A stretch of 34,804 nucleotides of DNA from an uncultured Deferribacterales bacterium (GTDB taxonomy: Bacteria; Chrysiogenota; Deferribacteres; Deferribacterales; Mucispirillaceae), in NCBI GenBank assembly GCA_947853665.1, contig CANTXF010000034.1, positions 1-34,804 of the forward strand. The letters are read 5' to 3'. A program made the translations under genes and the position numbers. Positions 24,409 through 33,215 of the stretch are shown in pieces (within the stretch, counting starts at the first letter, position 1; each line of letters begins with the position of its first letter). The notes under the pieces are model-generated. The model did not search any database. It saw nothing but the letters and a program-made list of their open reading frames with translations, and had not been told where the DNA came from.

Positions 24409-25515
24409 TTACCCCCATGAAACAATCTGCATACTTCTTTTTTCTATATGAATTTCAACGTCAAACCTGTTTTTAAGCACCTCGGCAAGCCTGTCAAGGT
24501 ATATCTCCTCCGTAGCCTGGTGCCCGGCGTCTACTATGCAGAATCCGGCCTCGGCCGCGTCGAGAGCGTCGTGATACTTCATATCCCCCGTAAGCAGCAC
24601 TTTAACGCCTTTTTTAAGACAATCCTTCCATAATGAAGCCCCGGAACCGGTGCAGACGGCGACGCGCGAAAAAGGCTCCGTATCAGGCATGTTGGTGCGC
24701 ACGTCATCGGTTTTCAGCCTGCTTTTGACGAGCGAAATAAACCCGGCGAGGGAATATTCCCTATCCAGGCGGCATATCTCGCCGATGCCGTAATCGAAGC
24801 CGTCCTCAAGCCTTATGATGTCGAAAGCGGGCTCCTCATAAGGATGCGCTTTTAAAACCGCCTCCAGCACGGAGTCCATAAGCTCCTCCCGGACAACGGT
24901 CTCTATCTTTACCTCGTCCACTATTTCCCCGACCCCCGGTTCGCCGATAAAGGGATTGGCATTTTCGTTGGGAGTAAACATCCCCACTCCCTCGGACATA
25001 AAGCCGCAGCCGGAATAATTGCCCTGAACTCCCGCCCCGGCGACGCGCAGGGCTTCAAGTATCTTTTCCTTATAATCATAAGGCGCGAACACTGAAAATT
25101 TAAACCGGCCCAGGCTGCCTTCCTTTACGATAAAACCCTTTTCCTTATCCGCCCCCAGAAGGCGGCGGATATGGGCGTTGGTTCCGTCGGGAGCCATATC
25201 TATATTAGTGTGGTAGGAAAGTATATCCAGACCGCCGCGCACGGCTTCTATCGCCCTTTTATCCGCGCTCCGGGAGCAAAGAAGCCCTTTGGAAGCGCGA
25301 AAAAAAAGGGGGTGATGAGTTATAAGCAACTCACACCCCTTATTTATGGCCCGTTTTATAGAATTTCTGTCAGGATCGAGACTTAAGGCTATTTTTTTAA
25401 CTTCCCTGTCCCCGGAGTAAACCTGGGGCCCGGAAAAATCCCACTCGGATTGTTTTCTTATATCGGCATATTCGGATTCAAAAAACGAGATAATGTCTGA
25501 TATCTTGGGCAACAT
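24409..25515 (-). CDS. Nif3-like dinuclear metal-centre protein
   Basis: Family of Nif3 / YbgI / YqfO proteins, often annotated GTP cyclohydrolase I type 2-like; the true substrate is uncertain. The 368 residues include the metal-ligand motifs LITHHPLFF and SYHTNIDMAPDGTN in the first half and TGDMKYHDALDA and DAGHQATEEI in the second. The region in between (about 130-250) matches the inserted PII-like domain of the longer YqfO form. First gene of the minus-strand operon with the zinc-ribbon, RNase H, TPR and membrane proteins. GAGAG precedes ATG 25515. A tRNA terminator lies directly upstream. Confidence 0.9.
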   Translation of the reverse strand: MLPKISDIISFFESEYADIRKQSEWDFSGPQVYSGDREVKKIALSLDPDRNSIKRAINKGCELLITHHPLFFRASKGLLCSRSADKRAIEAVRGGLDILSYHTNIDMAPDGTNAHIRRLLGADKEKGFIVKEGSLGRFKFSVFAPYDYKEKILEALRVAGAGVQGNYSGCGFMSEGVGMFTPNENANPFIGEPGVGEIVDEVKIETVVREELMDSVLEAVLKAHPYEEPAFDIIRLEDGFDYGIGEICRLDREYSLAGFISLVKSRLKTDDVRTNMPDTEPFSRVAVCTGSGASLWKDCLKKGVKVLLTGDMKYHDALDAAEAGFCIVDAGHQATEEIYLDRLAEVLKNRFDVEIHIEKRSMQIVSWG

Positions 25516-25556
25516 ATACTCTCAAATATTGTAGAAACGGACGCCGCCGCGCTCCT

Positions 25557-25593
25557 TAAAAACTTCCGCCGGACGGGAAAATCCCGCCCGGCG
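25557..25593 (-). terminator. Rho-independent terminator of the tRNA
   Basis: On the minus strand a 12-bp GC-rich stem (25593-25582 with 25578-25567, loop of three bases, one G-U pair) is followed by GAAG and then five T. It begins 8 bases after the tRNA 3' end. It separates the tRNA from the Nif3-like operon. Confidence 0.8.
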
Positions 25594-25600
25594 AAAACTA

Positions 25601-25674
25601 TGGGCCAACTAGGACTTGAACCTAGGACCTACCGGTTATGAGCCGGTGGCTCTAACCAACTGAGCTATTGGCCC
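25601..25674 (-). tRNA. tRNA with CAT anticodon, probably tRNA-Ile2 (lysidine)
   Basis: A 74-base cloverleaf is fully formed: acceptor GGGCCAA paired with TTGGCCC, D arm GCTCAGTTGGTTAGAGC, anticodon stem ACCGG/CCGGT with loop CTCATAA, T arm CTAGG-TTCAAGT-CCTAG, discriminator A. CCA is not encoded. CAT is used by initiator Met, elongator Met and Ile2. The paired first position (G1-C72) excludes the bacterial initiator. C4-G69 and C5-G68 are the pairs known to favour the TilS lysidine synthase, whereas E. coli elongator Met has U4/A5. Ile2 is therefore more likely. Heavy use of ATA codons in the window agrees. Confidence 0.9.
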
Positions 25675-25675
25675 G

Positions 25676-25701
25676 TAAAAAATCTCCCAGGATTGGGAGA
25701 T
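25676..25701 (-). terminator. Terminator hairpin between protease gene and tRNA
   Basis: On the minus strand ATCTCCCA, loop ATCC, TGGGAGAT, then six T: an 8-bp stem with an ideal T run. It would end the protease transcript (stop at 25755). It sits directly before the tRNA 5' end. Confidence 0.75.
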
Positions 25702-25704
25702 ATG

Positions 25705-25733
25705 TTTATCTCAAATATGGAAGGTTTTGTCAA
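25705..25733 (-). promoter_or_regulatory. Promoter for the tRNA
   Basis: Minus-strand TTGACA (25733-25728), 17 bases, GATAAA (25710-25705). The predicted start is about 25698, inside the 5' arm of the preceding terminator hairpin, about 23 bases before the tRNA. Confidence 0.55.
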
Positions 25734-25754
25734 CATATTTTTTTATTTTTTCCG

Positions 25755-28034
25755 TTAATCCAGAGAAACGCCCTTTTCCTGAAAATATTTCCCAAACACA
25801 TCCTCGCCCGGACGTAGTTTTATTATCCTGTCTATTTTATTTCTGGTATATGAATTAGCGGAAATATTGGTGTAATAAGGCTCGCCGGACCAATTTCCTC
25901 CGGGATAATAAACGCCGAAATTAAAAAGATGAGGGTCCGGCACGTTGGAATCCGCGTTATAAATCTCTATAACGTTATCGAACTCGTCAAATACGACTCC
26001 CCATACAGCAACCACATGCTGAGCCAGCGTGGATTCGTCCGTATAAGTCAGCCCTATCGCCTTGCCGTTTTCAAGAGCGTCCTTTATATGATATTCAAAA
26101 TCTTCCTTAGACCATATATAAAACTGTTCGCCTACCTTGTCGTCCAGCGTAAAAACGTCAGAAAAACAGCCTAAGCCACGGTAAGAGCCGTAATCACGGC
26201 CAAGTATGAACCAGTTGACGGCGCCTAAAGGGTCCCCTCCTTTATTGGGGAAGGTTTTTCTGAAAAGGTTGCCTATACTGCTTTTATTATCTTCCCCGGC
26301 GCTAATGTCGTACTGAGCCAGACATTTTTCCGCATCATAGGAACCGGGATTTATTTCCTTATATTTATTCACATATTTTTCGTTAAGGGACATCCACCAA
26401 TGCAGCATACTGGAAGCGGCCATAGCCCAGCACATCTGGCTGTCGTTATAGGTATGCGTAGCGTAAGCCCTTTTAACCACGTTATACCACCCGCCGTCCC
26501 CTTTCTCCGGCCAGTAATAAAACGGAGCATCTCCTTCCCTGATAAGCTCCCCCTCGGAAGGCGTTTTCACCCCTTTTACCCAAACAACTCTCTTTGAAGG
26601 CGACTGATTGCCGATCTGATACACCGACACTTTCCCGATGGAATTTTTACCTTCCGCATCCGTAAAAGATATCCCCGCGCTCCTGCTCCATATAAGTTTA
26701 TTATCTTTTATAAACACCCGGTAAAAATCGCTGAGGCCTTCGGTATGCTTTTCCAATTTTATCCAATCCGGCAGGTCGTTTTTTATATTGTAAACCGTAT
26801 AAGCGGAATTCCTTACAACGGTAAAATATTCCTCCGCGTCCCCGTTTGACGCTATATTTATGCTGGTTCTGCTTATGACTATGCCCGAATCATACGACGC
26901 CGAAACATTTACGTAATTTTTTACGCCGTTCCCCGAGGAAACGGTTATATAAGCGCCGCCCGCGCCTCTGGCGGTTACAAGGCCGTCTATAGAAACCTCC
27001 GCCACGGAGGAATCGGACGAAGAATATTCAAGAAGCCTGTCGTCGGCGTTTTCCGGTAATATCGAAGGAGAAAGAACGTAACTCTCCCCCACAAGCAAAG
27101 ATATATTCTCTGGCTCAACGGCTATTTCCCTTACAGGTATTCCCGTAACCGTAACGGCGCACGTAGCGGTAAAGCCTCCGTCCTCCGTTATCGCGGTAAT
27201 ATTCGCAGAACCGATTTTTTTTGCAAGCAACTCGTTGAATGAAGTTATCTCCACGACTTCTTCGTTATCAGACACGAAAGTCACACGTTTGTTATCGGCG
27301 TTACCGGGAAGTACGGAGGCGGAAACAACGCGCTTTTCAAGCCGCTCCATGCCGATACTGCTTTGCTCCAGGGTTATACCCGTCACCCGTATAATATTTT
27401 CCGGCGCGGCGGATACTTTAACATAAACGGACGCTTTTACGTCCGCCATGTCTTCCATAAAAACCTCTATAGCCGCCAAGCCAGGCGACCTGCCGGTAAC
27501 TATACCCGATTCGTCCGCATAAGCTACCGATTCGTCGGAAGATTTCCAGAGAAATTTACCGCCCGAAGTCTCCGGAAAGACCTCCGCGAAAAATTTTACC
27601 GTATCTCCTACTGAAATATCGGCAGAATCAGGTTTTATAAGTATTTTTTCAGGTTTTGGCGCCGACACCGTTACTTTTACAGTGTCCTTTGCGGAAGAGT
27701 TTTTTATCCAGGCGGTAATAAAAGCCTCCCCCGGTTTTATACAGGTGACGAGGCCTGAATCGTCGACGGATACGACGGAAACGTCGGATGAAAAAAAGAC
27801 TACGCCGTCATAGCGGGCGTTTGCGGGCAAAACCTCTATAGAGGCGGAAAAAGACCCGCCTGCTTCCATAAAGCGGCTCCCGCCTATTATCCTGATCTCC
27901 CTTGCTTCCGGAACCGACTCATCGGAAGAACCGTTTAAAGGCCGCCCGGAATCGGAGCACCCCGAAACGAATAAGGCCGATAAAAAACAAGCCGTAAAAA
28001 AACGCGCCGACAGGCTGAATATCCTGCATACCAT
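25755..28034 (-). CDS. Lipoprotein with four Ig-like repeats, BACON-like domain and IdeS-like cysteine protease
   Basis: A large exported protein (residues numbered from the upstream GTG at 28043, 762 in total). It begins with a signal peptide and lipobox FVSGC (C29). Four BIG2-type Ig-like domains follow at about 48-127, 131-211, 219-300 and 303-382, then a BACON-like domain at about 385-480, ending VSVYQIGNQ. The C-terminal domain begins RVVWVKGVKTP and has GWYNVVK, CWAMAASSMLHWWMSLNE, HVVAVWG and YNADSN, closely resembling IdeS/Mac of Streptococcus (MEROPS C66; there VWTKGV, GWYDITK, AATAGNMLHWWFDQN). Matching catalytic residues are C538, H676, D698 and K524. IdeS cleaves the IgG hinge; a Treponema denticola relative (dentipain) also occurs. 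Substrate here is unknown. I prefer ATG 28034; no strong ribosome-binding site decides between it and GTG 28043. Confidence 0.8.
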   Translation of the reverse strand: MVCRIFSLSARFFTACFLSALFVSGCSDSGRPLNGSSDESVPEAREIRIIGGSRFMEAGGSFSASIEVLPANARYDGVVFFSSDVSVVSVDDSGLVTCIKPGEAFITAWIKNSSAKDTVKVTVSAPKPEKILIKPDSADISVGDTVKFFAEVFPETSGGKFLWKSSDESVAYADESGIVTGRSPGLAAIEVFMEDMADVKASVYVKVSAAPENIIRVTGITLEQSSIGMERLEKRVVSASVLPGNADNKRVTFVSDNEEVVEITSFNELLAKKIGSANITAITEDGGFTATCAVTVTGIPVREIAVEPENISLLVGESYVLSPSILPENADDRLLEYSSSDSSVAEVSIDGLVTARGAGGAYITVSSGNGVKNYVNVSASYDSGIVISRTSINIASNGDAEEYFTVVRNSAYTVYNIKNDLPDWIKLEKHTEGLSDFYRVFIKDNKLIWSRSAGISFTDAEGKNSIGKVSVYQIGNQSPSKRVVWVKGVKTPSEGELIREGDAPFYYWPEKGDGGWYNVVKRAYATHTYNDSQMCWAMAASSMLHWWMSLNEKYVNKYKEINPGSYDAEKCLAQYDISAGEDNKSSIGNLFRKTFPNKGGDPLGAVNWFILGRDYGSYRGLGCFSDVFTLDDKVGEQFYIWSKEDFEYHIKDALENGKAIGLTYTDESTLAQHVVAVWGVVFDEFDNVIEIYNADSNVPDPHLFNFGVYYPGGNWSGEPYYTNISANSYTRNKIDRIIKLRPGEDVFGKYFQEKGVSLD

Positions 28035-28119
28035 AAAAATCACCGGCCCTATAAATTACGCCTCCGCAGCGAACGAAAGCGAGCGTATATTATCATAAAA
28101 ACAAAGCCGGTCAATAAAG

Positions 28120-28141
28120 AAAAAAGCCTTTATAAAAAGGC
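28120..28141 (-). terminator. Possible minus-strand terminator in the divergent gap
   Basis: GCCTTT/AAAGGC stem with a 4-base loop followed on the minus strand by six T. It overlaps the -35 of the LptF/G promoter. It might stop antisense read-through before the protease gene. Confidence 0.4.
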
Positions 28142-28157
28142 ATAAAAAACGTATAAT
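28129..28157 (+). promoter_or_regulatory. Promoter of the LptF/G gene
   Basis: TTTATA (28129-28134), 17 bases, TATAAT (28152-28157). Predicted start about 28164, 20 bases before ATG 28185. The -10 is perfect; the -35 is weak. Confidence 0.5.
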
Positions 28158-28184
28158 GCTTAATATTTTTCGGAGCCCTGCATA

Positions 28185-29270
28185 ATGAAGCTTTTTCAGC
28201 GTTACGTTCTGCGCAGTTTTTTAAAATATATACTTATAGTGGGCCTGTTCGTAACACTCATGTCCCTCATATCCTCCACCATGGGCGAGTCAAAGGACCT
28301 GGCTGCTTACGACTACTCTCTGTTCGATTTCCTGAAGCTCCAGATTTACGCGATAGCATTAAACCTTAATATGACCATGCCGGCCACAACGACCATAGCC
28401 GCCGTAATAGTGATAATTATGCTTATGCGCAGCAATGAGCTTCTCGCCTATGTAAGCCTTGGGGGAACTATACTGAGCCTGGCCGTGCCTTTCGTAACGG
28501 TGGGTATGTTCATAACGGCCGGCATGACGCTGTGGGAATACGAAGTAATACCCAACGTGCGCGTTGCCAGAGAAGAACTGAGAACCCATATGAAGGGAAT
28601 GCAGTACAATAAATCCGCCACATACACAAATATCTGGATGATGGACGGGGACAGGAAGCTTGTAAATATAAACTTTATAGACATGATAGGCGGGGTAATA
28701 AACGGCGTTACGGAATACGTGATAAACGACGATTACGAAATAACGAGAGTGGATAAAATAGAAAGCGCCGTAAGAAAAGACGGCGGATGGGAAATATCGG
28801 AGAAGCATATTACGGATATAACCGCAAACCCGCCAGCAGTTACCGTTACTCCGCCCGGGGAGATTATATCGAACAAACTGTGGGACGACCTTATGAAAGT
28901 TGCCGTGGTGGAAGTCAGGGCGCTTTCCCCCACCCAGCTTAACACTCTATCAAAAATAATGGAAAAACACGGCATGAGCACCAGCCAGTACGATATGCTT
29001 TTTTATTCCAAATTCGCCAACGCGATTTCCGTCGTCGTGCTGCTTATCCTTACCTTTCCCATAGCCATAAATTTTTCAAGAAATTACTCCGTGATAAAAA
29101 ACGCCGCAGTCACCCTTATACTGGGGCTTACGTTCTGGGTGTTTCAGGCATCCTGCTTCTCTTTGGGAAAAACCGGCATATTATCCCCATTTAACGCCAA
29201 TTTCCTGCCCATATTCATATTTATAGGCATAAGCGCAGGGATAATATACGTAAGGGAAAACAGAAGATAA
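28185..29270 (+). CDS. LptF/LptG family lipopolysaccharide export permease
   Basis: Inner-membrane permease of the YjgP/YjgQ family, which with LptB and LptC extracts LPS for transport to the outer membrane. The 361 residues show the usual plan: three N-terminal membrane helices (about 12-30, 55-78, 92-117), a periplasmic beta-jellyroll (about 130-255), and three C-terminal helices (about 275-293, 303-322, 335-353). The conserved N-terminal pattern RYVLRSFLKY is clear. Whether it is LptF or LptG cannot be decided, and the partner is not in the window. CGGAG precedes the ATG. It is flanked by minus-strand genes and appears to be a single-gene transcript. Confidence 0.85.
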   Translation: MKLFQRYVLRSFLKYILIVGLFVTLMSLISSTMGESKDLAAYDYSLFDFLKLQIYAIALNLNMTMPATTTIAAVIVIIMLMRSNELLAYVSLGGTILSLAVPFVTVGMFITAGMTLWEYEVIPNVRVAREELRTHMKGMQYNKSATYTNIWMMDGDRKLVNINFIDMIGGVINGVTEYVINDDYEITRVDKIESAVRKDGGWEISEKHITDITANPPAVTVTPPGEIISNKLWDDLMKVAVVEVRALSPTQLNTLSKIMEKHGMSTSQYDMLFYSKFANAISVVVLLILTFPIAINFSRNYSVIKNAAVTLILGLTFWVFQASCFSLGKTGILSPFNANFLPIFIFIGISAGIIYVRENRR

Positions 29271-29271
29271 T

Positions 29272-29294
29272 AAAAAAGCCGGGAAAAACCCGGC
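29272..29294 (-). terminator. Terminator of the dnaG-rpoD operon
   Basis: GCCGGG, five T, CCCGGC, then six T on the minus strand, 8 bases after the rpoD stop. On the plus strand the same hairpin is followed by A-rich sequence, so it serves the minus strand better. Confidence 0.75.
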
Positions 29295-29302
29295 GAAAAA
29301 TA

Positions 29303-31126
29303 TCAATCGGTAAAAGTCCGCATAATGCGGCTTCTCGTAGGATGGCGCAGCTTGCGCAGGGCTTTTGCCTCTATCTGCCTTATACGTTCCCGAGTAACGG
29401 TAAATTTTTTGCCAACCTCTTCAAGCGTATGGTCGGAATCGCAGTCTATGCCGAAGCGAAGCCTCAGCACGCTGGCTTCCCTGGGGCTTAACGTATCCAA
29501 AATCGAACGCGTATGCTCTTTAAGCTTTAAATATATTACCTCGTCCGACGGGTTTTTGGCGGATTTATCCTCTATAAAATCTCCCAGACTCGAATCTTCG
29601 TCCTCGCCTATGGGCGTTTCGAGAGATACTGGCTCCTTGGCTATCTTCATCACTTTTTTGATTTTCTCCACAGGGATTTCCATTTTGTCGGAAATCTCCT
29701 CCGGAGTGGGCTCACGCCCCAGCTCCTGCTGGAGATGCCTGGTAACTTTCATCATTTTATTGATGGTCTCTATCATATGGACGGGAATTCTTATAGTGCG
29801 GGCCTGATCCGCTATGGCCCTGGTTATCGCCTGACGTATCCACCATGTGGCGTATGTGGAAAATTTATAACCCCTGCGGTATTCAAATTTTTCCACCGCT
29901 TTCATAAGGCCGATATTGCCTTCCTGTATCAAATCCAGAAACTGGAGACCGCGGTTGGTGTACTTTTTAGCGATGGAGACCACAAGCCTGAGATTGGCCT
30001 CTATCAGTTTCGATTTTGCCATATCGGTTTCATGCTCGCCCTGAAGAAGGCTTTCGTAGATAACCTCAAGCTCCTGCCTGTCGATCCCAAGTATTTTGTA
30101 ATGTTTCTGAAAGTTATCCACGGCGGCGGCGTATTTTTTAGTAAGGATATCTATATCTTTAGCGTTTAGACCGTTTTTAATGGCGGCGGCGCTTATCTGC
30201 TCCCCGCTGAGAAACTCCCCGGAGGCAGGCTGCTCCAGACGCAGTATCCGGCACATTTTATTCATCTCGGAGGATGCGTCCTGTATGGAGTCGTAGCACA
30301 GCTTTATATCGCTTGCGATGGTGCATATCTTGTTGAAATTAACCTTTATGTCTAGCAGTTTATCGGTAACCTCGTTTATGGTGTCCTGCACCTTCTGCTT
30401 CATCGTAAGGATCTTGTCTATATCGTTATCGTAAGCGCCGGAGCGTATGGAATCGGAAAGAGATATATCGTCCCTCAGCTTGGAAACTATCTCCTCTATA
30501 GTCTCTATAAACTGGGCCTTGAGCTGGGCTTCCTTGTTGTCCTTTATCTCCTTCATGGCTTCTTCGTCGATTTCATCGAAATCGGCGTCTTCCTGCTCCA
30601 TTTCCATATCGTCTTCCACATCGATAATGTCTTTAAGCCTCATGGTATCGTTTTTAACCGACTCGGCAATCTCCATTATCTTGGCGGCCGTCGTGGGAAA
30701 GGAAAGCACGGACTTTATAACCTTGCGCTGGCCGTCCTCTATCTCCTTGGCCACGTCTATCTCCTCGTCCCTGCTTAAAAGGGGGATATTGCCCATTTCC
30801 TTAAGATAGAGCCTTACGGGGTCGTCTGTATTGAGGGCGTCCTCCACGTCGTCCTGAAACTCGGAATCAACGGAGGCTATAACGTCTTCGTCGTCCTCGT
30901 CCTCATCTATTACGACGGAAGCGGAAAACATGCCTCCCTTTTTCGTTTTATTATCTATAACGTCGATTTTAAGCTGGGCCAGAAGCATGAGGATTTCGTC
31001 GATAAGGTCGCTGGATGTAACTTCCTCCGGCAGCACGTCGTTTATTTCGTCAAACGTGAGAAAACCCTTTTCTCTTCCCAGAGCGATAAGCTGCTTTACT
31101 TCGGCGATCTTGATTTTTTTCGGCAT
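29303..31126 (-). CDS. rpoD: RNA polymerase sigma factor RpoD (sigma70)
   Basis: Principal sigma factor, 607 residues. Region 1.1-like N-terminus (1-65), an acidic linker rich in E and D (74-98), region 1.2 [21 protein letters not shown] (102-122), a non-conserved insert (about 130-350), then region 2 with [38 protein letters not shown] and [13 protein letters not shown], region 3, and region 4.2 with the helix-turn-helix ([20 protein letters not shown]). A conventional primary sigma of the proteobacterial type with insert. It starts 6 bases after the dnaG stop. Confidence 0.96.
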   Translation of the reverse strand: MPKKIKIAEVKQLIALGREKGFLTFDEINDVLPEEVTSSDLIDEILMLLAQLKIDVIDNKTKKGGMFSASVVIDEDEDDEDVIASVDSEFQDDVEDALNTDDPVRLYLKEMGNIPLLSRDEEIDVAKEIEDGQRKVIKSVLSFPTTAAKIMEIAESVKNDTMRLKDIIDVEDDMEMEQEDADFDEIDEEAMKEIKDNKEAQLKAQFIETIEEIVSKLRDDISLSDSIRSGAYDNDIDKILTMKQKVQDTINEVTDKLLDIKVNFNKICTIASDIKLCYDSIQDASSEMNKMCRILRLEQPASGEFLSGEQISAAAIKNGLNAKDIDILTKKYAAAVDNFQKHYKILGIDRQELEVIYESLLQGEHETDMAKSKLIEANLRLVVSIAKKYTNRGLQFLDLIQEGNIGLMKAVEKFEYRRGYKFSTYATWWIRQAITRAIADQARTIRIPVHMIETINKMMKVTRHLQQELGREPTPEEISDKMEIPVEKIKKVMKIAKEPVSLETPIGEDEDSSLGDFIEDKSAKNPSDEVIYLKLKEHTRSILDTLSPREASVLRLRFGIDCDSDHTLEEVGKKFTVTRERIRQIEAKALRKLRHPTRSRIMRTFTD

Positions 31127-31132
31127 TATTTA

Positions 31133-32854
31133 TCAGTCTCCCTGACGGGCGTTGCCCGAGGCCAGCCTGCGGGTAAGCTCATCCAATTCTTTTATAAGCG
31201 AAATTTTAGCGTCCGCGCCGCCTGCGCTTTTAAGCTCCTCAATAACCGCAAGCTGGCGGCGCTTCAAATGGTTCCTGACTATCTGCTCTTTATTGAGCAG
31301 AGCCGCCTTATAGGCGTCTCCGGAAACCTCTCTCGACGCTATCTCGACGAAATCCTCCCCAAGCTCGGGGACAAGTTCCTTAATATCGGCAATCCTGCCG
31401 TAAACTTCAAGTATTTTTTTAAATATCGCCCGTATAGATTCGTCTCTGAACATTTCCTCGGACATATCGCATACAAGCCCGTCAACCACATCTATGGAAA
31501 GGCACGTGAGACAGGCTATAAAGTCCATTTCGCACGGATAGAGAGCAAGGCCTTTTCCGCCGCTTACGCTTACCGCGGAAGAGCGCTCGTACATGGCCCT
31601 TGCCACGTCTGAAACTACGTTGTCCTTTTTAAGGCCGAAAATATCGGCGGCGGCTTCGGAATAATGGTCTCTAAGATGGGGGTCGTTTACGGACGCCAAC
31701 ATTTTTCTGACAGCCTGAAAGCGTATAAGTTTTTTATTAAAGTCGTTTCCAGCGGAACGGGCCAGACGTTTGGACACGTTGACGAATAAATCCTCCCTGC
31801 GGGAAAAAAGGCCGTCCCAGCCTTCCCTGCCCTCTCTAAGGCAGAAGCTGTCGGGGTCGTCTTCTTTAGGAAGAAACACGGCTTTAGGGAAAACCCCGCC
31901 CTCAATAAAAACGGACAAACTTCTGTAAGCCGCTTTTTCTCCGGCTTCGTCCCCGTCGAAAACCACGGTTACATCGTCCGCGTAACGCCTCAGCAATGCC
32001 GCCTGGCTTGAAGTAAGCGCCGTGCCCATAGGGGCCACAGCGTTCCTCACGCCTAATTTATAAAGACGCATAACGTCGAAATAACCCTCCACCACAACGC
32101 ACATGCCGGTGGATTTCATGGCGGCCTTAGCCTTGTCTATATTGAAAAGGGTTTCCCTTTTGTGGAAAAGGTCGCTTTCCGCGGAGTTAAGATACTTGGG
32201 AGCGGAACCGTCCAGAGACCGCCCCGCAAAGGCGGCGACTGAGCCTGTTATATTTCTTATGGGCAGGGTCAGGCGTCCGAAAAATCTGGAAACGGGAGCC
32301 CCGGAGCGGCCCTCTTTAAAAAAACCGGAAGCCGTAAGGATTTCAAAGGGATATTTCCTGTAAATTTCAGAAAAATCCGTCCTAGGAGGGATATATCCAA
32401 TGCCGAATTCGTTAAGGTCCCCGTCGGAAAAGGAACGGGAAAGTATATATTTTTTGGCTTCCGCTCCCCTGCCGTCGTAAAGGAAGGCGCGGAGCATAAC
32501 CTGTATATCCTCGTGGAGGGCCAATATGTCTTTGCGGTTTTTATTGTCCTCACCGTCGTACTCCACGTTTATGCCGAAACGCTCGGCGATGAAAACCACC
32601 GCGTCCTGATAGGAAAAACCCAGACGCCGCATTATAAAGGATATGCCGTCGCCCTTGGCGTCGCAGCCGAAGCATTTGAAAAAGCCCCGCTCCAGGTCTA
32701 CCTTAAAGGACGGCGAATTTTCATTATGAAAAGGGCACAGCCCCCAAAGGTCCCTGCTGCCGCTTTTTTGCCTGAGCTCCACATAAGGCTCGACAATCTT
32801 TTCTATGCCGACGGCGCGCACCTGTTCCAAAGTGCCATCAGAGAAACGGGGCAT
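31133..32854 (-). CDS. dnaG: DNA primase DnaG
   Basis: Makes RNA primers at the replication fork. The 573 residues have the N-terminal zinc finger (C40, H43, C61, C64: CPFHNENSP and CFGCDAKGD), the RNA-polymerase core with a TOPRIM fold (VVVEGYFDVMRLYKLG at about 252-267, and FDGDEAGEKAAYRS), and a C-terminal helical helicase-interaction domain (about 440-573). AAGGAG stands 7 bases before ATG 32854. First gene of the dnaG-rpoD operon, a widespread arrangement coupling priming and transcription. Confidence 0.95.
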   Translation of the reverse strand: MPRFSDGTLEQVRAVGIEKIVEPYVELRQKSGSRDLWGLCPFHNENSPSFKVDLERGFFKCFGCDAKGDGISFIMRRLGFSYQDAVVFIAERFGINVEYDGEDNKNRKDILALHEDIQVMLRAFLYDGRGAEAKKYILSRSFSDGDLNEFGIGYIPPRTDFSEIYRKYPFEILTASGFFKEGRSGAPVSRFFGRLTLPIRNITGSVAAFAGRSLDGSAPKYLNSAESDLFHKRETLFNIDKAKAAMKSTGMCVVVEGYFDVMRLYKLGVRNAVAPMGTALTSSQAALLRRYADDVTVVFDGDEAGEKAAYRSLSVFIEGGVFPKAVFLPKEDDPDSFCLREGREGWDGLFSRREDLFVNVSKRLARSAGNDFNKKLIRFQAVRKMLASVNDPHLRDHYSEAAADIFGLKKDNVVSDVARAMYERSSAVSVSGGKGLALYPCEMDFIACLTCLSIDVVDGLVCDMSEEMFRDESIRAIFKKILEVYGRIADIKELVPELGEDFVEIASREVSGDAYKAALLNKEQIVRNHLKRRQLAVIEELKSAGGADAKISLIKELDELTRRLASGNARQGD

Positions 32855-32893
32855 CGATACTCCTTGAGCTATATCTTTAAAGACGGTTTTACT

Positions 32894-32921
32894 AATCTAT
32901 TCCGGCGGAAATTTTTTGCAA
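32894..32921 (-). promoter_or_regulatory. Candidate promoter of dnaG-rpoD
   Basis: Minus-strand TTGCAA (32921-32916), 16 bases, TAGATT (32899-32894). The leader would be about 33 bases to ATG 32854. A moderate match only. Confidence 0.35.
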
Positions 32922-33215
32922 GATTTTTTTAAAGAAATTACCATTGTTAAAAAGCTGGCGGAGTTAAAAGCCCGCGCGTTTTTCGGCCATATTACTTTTA
33001 TATCCTACTTCCGCTTTCATAAGGGCTATTATTTTAAATTTATCGACGCCCATAATCCTGCATTTATTTGAAACAAGGGCAATATCGCCCAAAGCGATCA
33101 TTCCCGCCCACAATGAACATCCTTAAAATATCCGGACATTGCCCTGATAATCTGCTCCTTCTTTAATAGTTATAGCAAATAAGTATAATAATGCTCAGTA
33201 CCGTCAAAAACATTC

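Noticed and set aside
25601-25674. Initiator tRNA-fMet
   Set aside because: The first acceptor pair is G1-C72, whereas bacterial initiators have an unpaired position 1, and the anticodon stem lacks the three G-C pairs in the initiator arrangement.
33098-33139. Thirteen-codon frame as a remnant of aspartyl-tRNA synthetase
   Set aside because: The first residues loosely recall the AspRS N-terminus, but the match is too short and what follows does not resemble that enzyme.
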